Source: Endomychus coccineus (Eukaryota; Arthropoda; Insecta; Coleoptera; Endomychidae). From it: a DNA stretch of 64,000 nucleotides. A model generated the notes under the pieces. The model did not search any database and had not been told where the DNA came from. It was given only the letters and a program-made list of their open reading frames with translations. The number at the start of each line of letters is the position of its first letter. Within the stretch, counting starts at the first letter, position 1. The position numbers and the translations under genes are program-made. The stretch spans positions 32,352,912 to 32,416,911 of the forward strand of contig OY294067.1 of the NCBI GenBank assembly GCA_958510875.1, in the 5' to 3' direction. Positions 33,307-44,660 of the stretch are shown piece after piece.

Positions 33307-33807
33307 CTCTTAATATTTTTCTGTAGTCCTATTATCATGCATACATCCCTATAGAATAGCAAATGTATCCAGTTCTTTTCCTTAGAGGGCAAGGCGTGTT
33401 TTGTTTTCGTTTAATCACTGTCCCAAAATGCGGTTAGGCAATCCAGTCGTCTTTCTCTTCGTATTGAATTTTCGTTTTGCCCTCTGTTTGATATTTCCAT
33501 GGTATTGTTGTAGCAATACTTTCTTTCAACATTTTCAATTTTTCGACACAAGTAGAATTGAATTCATCATAATTCACAATTATTATGATGAATAACAAAT
33601 AGAAACAAGTATTTATGTTTTGAAGAAATAACATATCATATCATCTTAAATGAATCAATAATATAATTAAGTGAACAAATGTTAGTTGAAGGAAGAAGCA
33701 TTGTTTTGTTTGATTAGCTCGTGGAGTGATGTCTTACTGAATCAAGTATAACCGAGCTAGATTTTTCAATCACTTAGAAAATAATTTATGTAGTCACGAG
33801 GCGTTAA
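33307..33807. other. Unannotated intergenic sequence
   Basis: AT-rich DNA, no supported feature. Confidence 0.35.
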
Positions 33808-34092
33808 TTCGTTGAACTCCTAAGTAATAAATTGGTCGATAAAAGGTTCTTACCTAGGCTTTTTTACAAGAAAACTCCATTAAATGGAGCACGTAGAAGT
33901 AATGAAAGCATCCCATTTCCTGCCTCAAAGACTTTCAGGGAGAGCTTCTCATTGTCACGCAAAGATACTAAAGACCCCCTGATTGAAAAACCGTTTCAAA
34001 CCTCCACCTTGCCGGAAGAAAATAATTGTTTCTCCGATGAAAAAACGACAGAGTTGATACCTTTAAGTCAGTATAAACAAGGCGGCAATTAA
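33808..34092 (+). CDS. Unrecognised coding-like frame (possible terminal exon)
   Basis: The frame is open from 33808 to the stop at 34090-34092 (about 94 codons). There is no ATG near the start, but acceptor-like sequence ('ctcctaag', 33817-33824) precedes the convincing part, so an internal or last exon is plausible. The residues are polar and charged with many S, T, K and E (RRSNESIPFPASKTF, LPEENNCFSDEKTTELIPL), as in an intrinsically disordered protein tail. No transposon family is recognisable and no repeat of it occurs in the window. This is the best candidate here for a real host exon, on composition alone. Confidence 0.35.
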   Translation, partial: FVELLSNKLVDKRFLPRLFYKKTPLNGARRSNESIPFPASKTFRESFSLSRKDTKDPLIEKPFQTSTLPEENNCFSDEKTTELIPLSQYKQGGN

Positions 34093-34821
34093 CGGAGATT
34101 TTTATTTTCATTTTTCCCGAGAATGTTAATTGATTCTACAGGAGTTGGGCATTTGTACACGTTCCCTGCTTTCCGATTACCAATCTTTAAAATGAGAGAG
34201 GGGCGATTTGCTACACTGAAAATCACGAACGATTTACTCATTAATTAAAAAGCTCCTCAATAGTTATAATAACGTGATATATTCCATTTTCTCATCAAGA
34301 TATTATAATTACTTCAATAGTTAGATAAAATGTGCTTTACATTACATTCATGCAATATATAATTAGAGAGAAGCAAATTCAAATTCGGAAACCGATAACA
34401 CGTGAAGATTTTTATTTATTATAGAAACAACACATCAGAAAAAAAAGTATTTTCGTAATCTCTGTTTTTCAATTCTAGTGATTTCCACCAAGTTTGGTAC
34501 ATATTGTTCCATCGTTCAAAAGGATACGTAGGTAAGGTTGATCTAGTAGTTTGTGATTTTGAAGGTCTTGCAAAACCATTGTGTTCAGAATACGTGGAAT
34601 GAAAATAACACCAATTAGTCTATTGATTTATTAATTTTGAAAATGTATCTTTACAAGCTACTAACTTGTAAAATGAATTATGAAGATTACATTTTCAATT
34701 AAAAATAGCATAATTTTCTTCGATTTCTTAGCTTTTAACATCAACATTTTAACAATTGAGAAATACATTAATATTTCCGGTTGGCATTGACCAGATAATA
34801 ATGAGAAGGTTTCTCTATTCT
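34093..34821. other. Unannotated intergenic sequence
   Basis: No supported feature. Confidence 0.35.
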
Positions 34822-34966
34822 AGAGCGATTAATAACATTACAATATATAGTTCCAAGCCACTGTTTCGCTCTCTCAGCTCATTCAACGTTCTCATTCAAC
34901 TGATGATCTCTTGAGAGTGGAACAGCTATCCGGAACTATTAGTTTGTAATATTACTGATCGATCTG
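34822..34966. repeat. Hairpin repeat (MITE-like), full copy
   Basis: Left arm 34822-34877 ('agcgattaataacattaca', 'atagttcc', 'tgtttcgctctc') is inverted at about 34913-34966 ('gagagtggaacagct', 'ggaactatt', 'aatattactgatcg'). The loop is about 35 bp. One arm of a second copy is at 333-404. Confidence 0.65.
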
Positions 34967-35789
34967 GATTGGAAGAACCTTATCATAGACCATTTATTCC
35001 ATAAATTATTTGAACATAATCTAACAGATTTTTATAGGACAACATAATATTTTCTTTCACCCCAAACATACCGTTTTTATCTGTCGGCGTTTCAAGTCAG
35101 TTATATTCACGCTCGTACCTTGAAGTGGATTTTTTAGCAATAAACTCAAATTTACGCTGGTATAGCTTCGTTGATGGTGGCTTCTGGCCGATTCATTTCA
35201 TCAAGAGAATTTTTCTGTAAGAATAAGAATCGAAAGTTGGTACATAATTAATATGATGCATCGATCGATCTTAACACCGTAGTATTTCACTTTATGATGC
35301 AGAACCGGAAACTGAATATCATAGATCCAGATTGGCTTCATGATGATTTTGTACATCGATATATTAGTCTCAAGAATTCACTATCGGCTTTTTTCAATAA
35401 TTCAGTATGGTTGAAACAACTTTTATGTAGTTATTTGGTAACCTGGACTAGACACTCTTATTAGATGTCGATGAGCATCGTCACTGTTTTACGTGACAAA
35501 AGGCCAACCATTGACGGGTATTACCGGTCAAGAGGTCACTACATTACCGGCCGAGAGGTCACTGTATTACAACCGAAAAGTAACTGCTGGAAAGGTTCGA
35601 AACGTGGCTCAAGAACGGTTCGAAACGTTGCCGAATATATTAACAGTAAAGTTTCGAACAGCTCAAAGAAATATGGAGATTGAGGTGTAGCTAACCTAAG
35701 TCATATAGTTTAACTATAGACCATAGAATGCGAGGTTGGGGGATGCATTGCGTAACAGTGAATATCATGGCGGTTGTATCGACTGCCAT
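34967..35789. other. Unannotated sequence with short local duplications
   Basis: Around 35520-35570 the words 'agaggtcactacattaccgg' and 'agaggtcactgtattac' are tandem, and at 35594-35630 'ggttcgaaacgt' occurs twice. The overlapping short frames at 35465-35690 arise from these. No gene is supported. Confidence 0.4.
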
Positions 35790-36044
35790 AGTACGTGTAT
35801 GATACATCGACATATACATATGGACTGCGCGTGGCAATGGTAAGCGCGGCTAGTTCAGGCGAGAGAGAGGGAACACGAAGAGGCCGGCTCTGTCGCGTTT
35901 CTATTGGCCGCTGCGTACTGTAGCTAGTATGTTTACGTCCCGAGCCGGCCTTTTCGTTTTCCCTCTCTCTCGCCTGCACTAGCCGCGCTTATCATTGCCA
36001 CGCGCAGTACATATGTATATGTCGATGTTATGATACACATACTG
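35790..36044. mobile_element. Small foldback/MITE, GC-rich, arms of about 105 bp
   Basis: Left arm 35790-35897 and right arm 35940-36044 are inverted: 'acatcgacatatacatatg', 'ctgcgcgtggcaatg', 'aagcgcggctag' and 'ggcgagagagaggga' in the left arm have complements in the right. The loop of about 42 bp is GC-rich. The GC content is well above the window average. No coding potential. Confidence 0.82.
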
Positions 36045-36099
36045 CTTCACGAACGGAGAGAGTTGAACCAGTCAACCTCAGTCAAGGTGCGATGTTACA

Positions 36100-36212
36100 T
36101 GACAAGTCATGGCGGATGTATGGACTGTCATGGTGGTTGCATGTCAAACGATGCAGTGTCATGGCTGACGTTGGAACTGTCACGTGACATATCGGTTATA
36201 TGTCATGGCTGC
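36100..36212. repeat. Short diverged tandem motif repeat
   Basis: Four imperfect repeats of 'tcatggcngncgt' with intervening 'actgtcatg' or similar (36107, 36139, 36160 and 36204). It adjoins the foldback on its right side and may be part of a longer element, because 'gaatatcatggcggttgtatcgactgcc' wording also occurs on the left at about 35760. Confidence 0.5.
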
Positions 36213-36244
36213 CGTTCGCACGGTAACTGGATGGTATGCAATGA

Positions 36245-37892
36245 TTTTTCTTATGTCTATTATTATGAACTGCAATCTGACTAATGTTTTGATTTTCCTT
36301 GGATACAATAGGTAACAATCTGTCTGTTGTGGCATTGGCTATTCCAAATTTTGAGCAGTGATACATATCACATTACTTTCAATTCCAAACCAGTTCATTC
36401 GTATTCGAACTCAGTCACAGCTGCAGTTTGGCTACGAAGGGTAACCATTCTGACCTGTTGAGTTTATTCATATATGTACTTTAAAATCCTTGTTCCTTCC
36501 TTTTGAGAACTGAGTTTCACTTGATACATATTTGTCTTAGTTTTCTACGTTCATGATAAATTCTTTATAGAACAACATGCTTCGAAGTAGTTGAGAATTA
36601 TTGACATATAAGTGAATCCAAGTGAATTATCTCACCTATTTTTTTATTATAGTAAAATCCATCTTACACATTTATAGATAAATAATAATAATAATAATGA
36701 CAAATAGTTAATGGGGCATATGCGCTTTTGACTTCCACAAATAAACCAATTATGTAAGTATAATTTAAATTCAGATTGCCAGTTGCATTTTTTTTCATTT
36801 GTATTTTGTATCAATAGGAAATAACAGTTGAATATCTGTTTTTGTTACTCTAGGCAGTAATAACATCAACGATCACTAGTCTTAGAGAAATCGGCGATAT
36901 TTTGCAATTGTATTGGGTGGTATTAATTCATATGAACTAATTAAATTGCTGTCGTCACTGCGGAACAATTATAGAATGATTTTCGATACTGGCGTTAAGG
37001 ACAAAAGGAAACTACGCTTAAAGGAACCCTTGAAAACCATTAGATGAAAGAATATTCACATCAAATGATGGTTTCGAATATATTTTACTTTTGTCTAATT
37101 TATTTGACAATGTTAAAAGATCAAAGGGTACGTCACGTTTCTTTCGTTGGCATCCGATGTGAACTTTTCATATAAGTGAGAGAATGGCTGGCGACCCATC
37201 CTAACCGTTACGGTTCTATATAATGATCATATTTAACGAGCTGATAAAGAACAGAATCTTATACATACTACTAGAACTAACCAATAAAAGTTCACAAGCT
37301 ACTTCTTACAAGCAAGAGTGACATCGGCTCCCACTGAAACTGTAAAAGCGTCACCATTTATCACTGGGAATTAGTTTTTTTGTCAATGATCCGTATCCAA
37401 TCAGAAAATAGGGTAACAAAAGAACAAGGTGACTATAAATATGTCAGAAACCGTCGCGTTTCATTTATTTTACAAATCCGTCCAGATAGTTTTAACTACC
37501 TGAAAACAATCACAATTATTTCAGAACACTCGCATTATTAGAATTAATTAGTTTGGTTATTTCCGCAAGCTTTTGTTATTATAAGAATCTTAACTAGACG
37601 TAATTATGCAAGCTTTGTTTTGGAAGAACATAAAAAATATTTTTTCAATCTTTATTGTTTACATATCCAAAAAAAAGTATGCTGGAAAGTAAGTCATGCT
37701 CTCTCTTTACTTGTTCGGTAATATTGCCATATTGACATGTCAATAAAAAGCAACAAATAATAAAATAATAATAAATAGTGGAAATATAATAGCTATTTAT
37801 TAATACCATCACACGGAACTCGAATGAGCATTAATTAAAAACAGAGATATATCATCAATGCTCCTGCTTGCCATAATAGACATTAATGTTAC
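36245..37892. other. Unannotated intergenic sequence
   Basis: AT-rich DNA with an (AAT)n run near 36680-36698. No supported gene. Confidence 0.4.
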
Positions 37893-37894
37893 TA

Positions 37895-38876
37895 GTCGAG
37901 TCAAATAGGTATTAAAATAGGCCGACTTACGAAAATCGAACGATATGGGCCGATTTTGATGAAACAAAATGCATTCGATTAGGGATGACTTCTAGAAAAA
38001 AACTTACCGGTTAGTTTTTTGTGCAAATTTGTTATTATGTTTTTAACCAAAAAATACTTTTATTAATTTGCAGCGTGAATGCTTTATTAAAGCAATGTTT
38101 TATTTATTGAACAATATGTATTTGAATTATTAAAAAAATGTTTCTAATAATATTCACTGAACCACAGAACTATATAATTTTCACATAAAACGAATGAGAA
38201 ATTTTACTAATCTGAACAACAGCAGCATCCAACAGTAAGTGTTATTATGTATCTACATTACAATAGCAGCGTGGTCAACGTATACGTTGCCGCGTTTTTA
38301 TTTTGGGGGGTTGGGAGGGAGGACCGGCTTAGATAAACAGCTGCTCTATGAAGCGGTGGATGCCATAGAGATCTTATTATATGATAGATGTTGTGTTATA
38401 GTATAGTGTAGACTCCATAGTTCAAGAAAAATACCTACCTGCTACTCCCGCCCGGTTTTTATTATGTAAATGTCCATAGTATATGTAAAAGATGCTGTGT
38501 GGAAAATACAAAGACTGAGTAGAGAAGATAGAAAAAAAGTTTAGATGAGCGGGAATTTATTTCAAATTAAAAAATTAAAAAATTAGAATTCGATTTTGTT
38601 TTTGATTTAAATTAGTAACGACCCCCTTTTAACAAATTTTTAAACATTTAACATAAAAAAACAACCTCCACAACCCCTAACTGAGGATTTCTGGTTAGTT
38701 TTAATGAAATTTTGGAAATTGGTCAATAATTCGGGTAAAAAAATAATAACAAATTTGCACAAAAAACTAACCGGTAAGCTTCTTTCTAGACGTCATCCCG
38801 AATCGAATGCACTTTGCTTCATCAAAATCGGTCCATATCGTTCGATTTTCGTAATGAAATACCTATTTGATTCTAC
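37895..38876. mobile_element. Long-TIR DNA element, arms of about 150 bp, TA duplication
   Basis: The left arm contains 'caaataggtatta', 'cgaaaatcgaacgatatggg', 'ccgattttgatga' and 'aacttaccggttagtttttt'; the right arm (38745-38876) has the complements in reverse order. TA occurs at both edges (37893-37894, 38877-38878). The 680-bp interior has no transposase; it includes a G-run patch near 38308. It is non-autonomous. Confidence 0.82.
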
Positions 38877-39189
38877 TATACTGTCTTTCAAACGGGAGAA
38901 GGTAATTCCTAGGAAAGATGTGAAGTCTCCACATGTACGTCACGTCTGTTGGTTTCTCATTAAAAATAATTTCGCCAAGAACTGTAAGTACTAGATTTTC
39001 CATTGTCAAACATTCTTTTTACTACCTCAATTTTTTTCTCGATTGATTCCTCTACGTATGACTCTGCTACTCGCACTCTAACACCCGCCCAACCTCTTCA
39101 GATTGGTTACGATTCCTTCCGTGTTATCCGCCAGTATTGATATTGGACCAACGTATTGTTCTTTATTTTCACTACAGGAGAGGAGGACC

Positions 39190-39765
39190 TATAATGTTCG
39201 AACAACATCGTGTGAGTCAGCGATGGAATGTTGAGAGACATTGCCAAGACAGATCCCTGTAGAATATCAGCGTTAATATTGTATCGAAGGAAACTCCGTC
39301 TATCACTATATGGAGTGGTAATCTATCTGAGAGAAAACTCGATAGCAAACGACAAAGTTGAGACAGAAAACCATATTACGGAAGTTTTTGAGGAAGCTTT
39401 GAAGATTCATCATCTTTCCAATAGATGTCCGCCATATATGTGTTACATAAGAAAGCAAGTCTGCTGATCTCTGCAGACGAAAGCCATATTGCCGGTCATT
39501 CACGATTTTGGAGCTCCCTAGGTATTTATTGGATGAGCTCGATGTTGATTGCCTTCTCCATTACTTTAGAGATCACAGATAGAAATCCTATGGATATATA
39601 ATTATGAGGAGAGGTCTCTTCTCCGTTTTTGGGAATTGGTTGGATTCTAGCTGTCTCCCACCTGGAAGGAAACACACCCAGTTTGTATGAAAGGCTAAAC
39701 CACCCACACATTTGCAAAACTCTTGCTCTACATATAACAATCCAAACCCAAGGAGGTTTCGGAGT
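39190..39765 (-). pseudogene. Non-LTR reverse transcriptase fragment (Jockey/CR1-like)
   Basis: Minus strand, from 39717: FSLSYKLGVFPSRWETARIQ, PIPKNGEETSPHNYISIGFL and SVISKVMEKAINIELIQ (the palm region with P-I-x-L-L-P-x-x-S-K-V in active relatives). After a frameshift come NDRQYGFRLQRSADLLSYV and later pieces down to 39190. This is the N-terminal half of the polymerase domain, before the FADD box. Stops and frameshifts are present. The related fragment at 55415-55625 covers part of the same region, and the one at 52480-52860 covers the following region. Confidence 0.85.
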
Positions 39766-39834
39766 CTACCGCCTCCTTCGACAAACCCTGGCTACGTGTC
39801 TGGCTTCACCAGAGCGCCATGGTCCCCAGGTGCA

Positions 39835-40105
39835 TCGGCAGACTTTTTGACAGTCATAGTCGTGCTCAGCGACCCCAAAAACCCCCGAGTGATAAAGTTC
39901 TGATCAATTTGTCTATTATTTATCAAGTAGTAATTCTTATTTTATAACAGTTTCAGAAAATGCACTCAAAAAAATGCATTTTTCAATGTACCAATGCAAT
40001 CACTAACCTCTTCTATGAAAACGGGGTGAACATTTTGTCTAAACGCCTTTATGAATTCAATGCAAAAAACCGCATCTGAATTCATCCATCCAGACGGCAT
40101 TAATA
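39835..40105 (+). repeat. Partial relative of the 2890-4404 foldback arm
   Basis: 'cagcgaccccaaaaaccc', 'aaaatgcactcaaaaaaatg', 'caatgcaaaaaaccgcatct' and 'gaattcatccatcc' follow the order of the right arm near 4180-4370. It lacks the inverted partner. Confidence 0.65.
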
Positions 40106-40130
40106 AGTTCATGTTAATTTGCCTCGCCTA

Positions 40131-40228
40131 AGAAGATTTTCAGTTCCATCATTCTGACTGATTGACTTGATATTTTTTTTTCAGATTTTCGAAATATTGA
40201 ATCAGTAGTCCAGTCGGTTTGTGATAAT
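40131..40228 (+). repeat. 98-bp direct repeat, copy 1 (copy 2 at 40727-40828)
   Basis: 'ttccatcattctga', 'cagattttc', 'aaatattgaatcagtagt' and 'cagtcggtttgtga' occur in the same order at 40727-40828. The two copies enclose the LINE fragment at 40340-40715. They could be a long duplication created on insertion or by unequal exchange. Confidence 0.65.
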
Positions 40229-40339
40229 ATGTCTCCCACCTGGAAGGAAACACACCCAGTTCATATGAAAGGATAAACAACCGACACAAACTGGGAATTC
40301 CGTTTGAAAATTATAACCTTCAATCAATCCATCAATCAA

Positions 40340-40715
40340 AACGGGGGCCGACAAGTCCGGAGCACATAGATCGCTTGAATGGGTTCATTGTGCGCCCCTT
40401 GATACAAGAATCAGTCCAGTAGTCCTAAATCAGTGCCGAAGGCTAATATTTTGCATGGACTGATATCTCTTATGGCTACAAGAGGTATATGTGTGTTGCC
40501 GAGGTGTTGTAGCCTAAGAGAAGTCAGTGCTGAGCATTCTGCTAGGATGTGAGAAGCAGTTTCGTCTCCCTCTCCACATCTGCTACAAGCTGGGTCTTCA
40601 ACAATGCCCATTGTGTGTATAGATTTTTATTCAGATGACAGTGTCCTGTGAGGAGTCCTGTCACCAGTTTCAGGTCTCCTGCTCATAGGATCATAGGTCA
40701 TCATCTCCAATTGGA
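40340..40715 (-). pseudogene. Non-LTR retrotransposon C-terminal fragment
   Basis: The minus frame reads TGLLTGHCHLNKNLYTMGIV, DPACSRCGEGDETASHILAE and CSALTSLRLQHLG, ending at 40411. This is the cysteine-bearing C-terminal domain also seen at 24200-24360, where it is TGHCRLNKHLHTMGITDDP. Here about 90 codons are unbroken, so this copy is better preserved. The 3' flank at 40340-40410 is probably its 3' UTR. Confidence 0.85.
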
Positions 40716-40870
40716 TCACAAAGAGTGAAGATCATTTTCACTTCCATCATTCTGAAATTAATTGCCTTGATACGTTTTTCCAGATTTTCAAAATATTGAA
40801 TCAGTAGTGCAGTCGGTTTGTGAAAATAAGGACTTATTCATTTTGATTCTTATCAAAATTACAACCATTA

Positions 40871-41662
40871 GTGGAGTAAATCTGGCAAATGGTTGGCGAA
40901 AATCTCTATTTCCCAAAGTGGGTGCAACCACTTTTTTTTGGACAACAAGTTTTTTTTTACATTTTTAAGGGTGGTTTAGCAAAAAAAAATTAATATCTCT
41001 GGTTGTATTGAAAATTAAGAAACTAAAGTAGAAACCTTTTATTGTCAATGTCCAAGAAACTTCCATTCCAAATTTCATTAAAAAATGAGTTCCACGACAT
41101 AAAACTATATTCGAATACCTACATTTTCCCGCAAAGCAGATCCAGATCAGATGGGAATGACATGAGATATCTCAATTTGAAAAATAACTAAAAAATTGAT
41201 TTAAAGTTGAATTTCTGAAAAATTATTCAATATTTTCACTTGAAATTTGAAGGGTAGTTTTGAGACGGTAACACCTATCTTCAGTCCAAATTTCAGCTAA
41301 ATCGGTCGAAGAATGACCGAGTTAGTCGTTACGCAAGATTCCTTGCATATATAAGTATATATATATATCTATTAGGGGGGAGGTCGGATCAACTTGAAAT
41401 TTGGACTGGAAGTTCCTTGGACACAATAAAAGGGTTCTACTTTAGTTCCTCAATTTTCAATACAACAAGAAATATTAATTTTTTTTGCTAATCTACCCTT
41501 AAAAATGTTGAAAAACCCCTTTTTGGACAAAAAAAGGGGGTTTCACCCACTTTAAATTTCAGGTGGTTGTTATTGGTACCCTAACAAATACTTTCCACCG
41601 GGTCGCAGAGCGTCGTAAAATTTTCGCCAACCTTGCCTTTTTTCTCGCCAGATTTACTCCAC
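40871..41662. mobile_element. Foldback DNA element with arms of about 250 bp and TA duplication
   Basis: The left end begins GTGGAGTAAATCTGGC and the right end is its complement; TA flanks both (40869-40870, 41663-41664). Arms include 'gttggcgaaaat', 'aatattaatttttttt' in inverse, 'tttcaatacaac' and 'tgtccaaggaac'. The loop of about 300 bp is AT-rich with a TATATA run at 41349-41370. Non-coding. Confidence 0.85.
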
Positions 41663-41664
41663 TA

Positions 41665-42850
41665 CATAGCGAAATATTCCTGTATTAAAAAAATTACATC
41701 AAAATTGAACATTTTGATAGCTCTACTCAATACAGAATACTTTCTTGCAAATGACATGAGACCTGCAGGAAGTTCTTTGTGTCAGCAGTTAACAAACCAT
41801 TATCTAAATAAAAAGAATTCTAACATATACATTGTTATTAAGTTCGCATACAAGGGTAGTTAAAAATTATAAGTACCTTTGGGGTAAAATATATGGAACA
41901 ATAAATAAATATGTAGACTTTCGAATTAAACCGGCTTTATCGTTAGATAATAAATAAATTTATGGAATAGTAATAACGCGTCCTGATAGGGACCATAAAG
42001 AATTCTAACCGGAGGCGGTATGTAGAAATCAAGCCGACAATATTGGCCCCATTCCTAACGAGTGTGATTGAACGTACAAGCTACCAAATGTATTCAGTGG
42101 CGCTGTTTTCCTCAATGCTTCGACCGTTTGATTAAATTCTGATCCGAGATACGCTGCTCCGCGTTCCTCTTGTTCCTACTATGGAATTCGCACGGATAGC
42201 GCGCGCGACAATATCAGCGATTTCAGATGCTATAGGTACTAACCTACCCGTTGTGACCGGATGAAATTCAGGACCTGAAAATAAAAGTAATCTGCCTCTA
42301 AATGTGTCACTGTAAAGTCTTCTTTGTGTCGTTTGGATGCGCCAATAACAATCGTCGATCGCCTACGATACGTGATATATGTGACACGGCAAGGGGAAAA
42401 TTAGTTTTCCAAGACGAAGATTGCATACCGTTGTTGCTTCGTCGTTCTACCCTCACGACCTGGCCATCCGACACTACCGGAATTATATTTATATCTTTAG
42501 AAATGGATGACTTTAATCCGAAGGAATTCAGAAGATCTGTCGAAAAAGGATGAAGCAATTAATGAAATTGCTGCACCTATATATACTAAATATATTAGGT
42601 TGACAATATTGCTGTTAGAAGAACTTGCCTGTCAATGAGACAGGCTTCTCATGTAAGCTGTCACTTGTTTCCTAATAGAGGAAAATTATCACAACGGTCT
42701 GTTTCAGTAATAAATTTGAGAGATGTTCTTCCTCAATAATTAATGGTATTCACTATATTATCTTCTACCTTTTGAATTCTGAACTTCCCTTGTAGCCAGG
42801 ATGTAACGTGTACTTTCCAACTCTACGGTTCAGAGCTGGCCGATACGCCT
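41665..42850. other. Unannotated intergenic sequence
   Basis: Frames at 42302-42553 (plus) and 42307-42558 (minus) are open on both strands of the same DNA; neither shows a motif. No supported gene. Confidence 0.35.
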
Positions 42851-43172
42851 ATGCCCTGATGCGATTGCCTATCAGTGTGCCACGCAGTAACCGAGAAGTC
42901 TCTATTCCGGACTGTCACCATGTATTATCGTCTAATCATTATTACGTTAAATGACGTTCTCCGTCGATGGGATGGACACTTCTGCTGGTGCGTTTGTAAA
43001 ATGCCCTGGTGCGATTGCCAATCTATGTGCCACGCAGTACCCAAGAAGTCTCTATTCCTTGATATGCGAGCTGCGTTTAGTTGGGTGCCCATGTGTTATT
43101 GTTTAATCATTATTACGTTCAATAACGTTTTCTGTCGGTAGGATGGACACTTCTGCTGGTGCGTTTGCAAAG
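42851..43172 (+). repeat. Tandem duplication with a 150-bp period, two units
   Basis: Unit 1 starts at 42851 ('atgccctgatgcgattgcc') and unit 2 at 43001 ('atgccctggtgcgattgcc'). Both contain 'tgtgccacgcagta', 'agaagtctctattcc', 'taatcattattacgtt' and 'ggatggacacttctgctggt'. Unit 2 has about 20 extra bases. It lies just upstream of the hAT reading frame. Confidence 0.85.
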
Positions 43173-43605
43173 TGAAGTCATCGTTGGATTTTTCAACAGA
43201 AAGTGTGAAACGTTGGCGACAGGAGCATGTAATTCTAATGCTCAAAACTATGTTCCGGGGAACGTTCTGAAGTGTACCTATTTCAAGTATGATTCGGCTG
43301 ACTACGGTTATGTTCGCCATATGCGCTTATACCGTCAATTTGGGATACAAAGCAATGTCTCTCCCTCCAGTCATAGATAACTCTACTACCGTAGAATGAA
43401 ATGTCTTATGGAAGGGACCAAAACCGTCAAGTATTTACGCTTCCAAAACACGGGAGGGCGCGTCAAGCGTCCGAAATCAATAGAAATTATAATGCGCATG
43501 CGTTTGTTATTGTTGTTGAATAGTAGCCATGTTTAATACATTTGTGGATTTTGCTTGCTTTCATACACGCTATTTCTACAATATTATTTTTGCATAATAT
43601 TTATC

Positions 43606-44440
43606 ATGGGAAAACACGGTTGTGCTATACGCAATTGTCGGCCACTTCAGGACCATAAACGCTACAGATTTCCGAGCTGTATTTCATGGATTGAAAGAAA
43701 CTGCGAAGAATATGAAACCTAGTGAGAAACATTGTGTTCTTATTTTTGATGAAATGAGTCTTACACCATACCTGCAGTATAATGAAAATACGGACGAAGT
43801 CGATGGTTTCGAAGATTTTGGAAGTTACAAAACCTCTAACATAGCTAATCATGTACAGGTGAACTATATGTGAATGAAAATAATTGAATTTCTCTCATTG
43901 ACGCTCTTTCAGATTTTCATGCTGCAAGGTATTGAGGGAAAATGGAAACAACCAATTATGTATCAATTTATTAAAGGAGCAGCAAAGGCTGAAACCATTA
44001 AATGTTCAATTCAAAACATTGTACGATCCTGCAGGGAAATTGGTTTCAATGTGGTGGCCACAATTTGCGATCAAGGTACAAATAACGTCAGTACGATAAA
44101 CAAATTAGTGAAGGAAACGAAAGACGAGTATGCAATGCAAGAGGAGGGAAAGAATTATATGACTTCATATTTGAAGTTGATGGACAAAAAATTATCCCAT
44201 TGTATGATCCACCACATTTATTGGAAGGTTTGAGGAACAACCTCCTAACAAAAACCGTTTATTACACGCTAAACGGAACTTAAAAAAAAGCAAAATGGGA
44301 AGATATACAGAAGGCATGGCAACTGGATAATGTTAGTGGATACTTGAGAGCAATGCCAGAATTGACTGAGTTTCATGTAACTCCTAATAAAGTGAAGAAA
44401 ATGAAGGTGTCAATATGTGCTCAAGTTTTGAGTAGAATAT
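43606..44440 (+). pseudogene. P-element transposase (THAP9-like), internally deleted, with an intron
   Basis: The ATG at 43606 opens a THAP-like start, MGKHGCAIRNCRPLQDHKRY then RFP (first two zinc-binding Cys). About 80 bases later the reading moves to another frame at KPSEKHCVLIFDEMSLTPYL, the start of the P transposase catalytic region, so an internal deletion joined them out of frame. An intron of 54 bp (43859-43912, gt...ctctttcag) separates SNIANHVQ from IFMLQGIEGKWKQPI in phase 0. Next come VVATICDQGTNN (conserved C-D-Q-G) and, after a frameshift near 44165, PLYDPPHLLEGLRNNLL (conserved D-x-x-H-L). It decays near 44440. Function in the family: cut-and-paste transposition, with THAP binding DNA. 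Confidence 0.92.
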
Positions 44441-44660
44441 TTAATTGTATTTATATGTATATTTTATATATTTCTGTTCTAACTCAGCAACATGTATATT
44501 TCATGTATTTTTGTTTTAATTAGTCTCGGTATTTAATTGTATCTATATGTATATTTTTTGTATTTTTGTTTTAACCCATTGTAATTAGTCTCGATATTTA
44601 ATTGTATTTATATGTATATTTTATATATTCCTGTTCTAACTCTGTCGTTGAATAAAAACT
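44438..44660 (+). repeat. AT-rich tandem repeat, about three units
   Basis: 'atatttaattgta(t/c)' plus '(t/c)tatatgtatattt' recurs at 44438, 44529 and 44594, each followed by 'tgtattt' or 'tatattt' and 'gttttaa' or 'gttctaac'. It lies in the 3' region of the P-like element. Confidence 0.7.

Noticed and set aside
42302..42558. 83-codon frames on both strands
   Set aside because: The frames overlap antisense, neither shows a domain, and at most one could be real; no evidence favours either.
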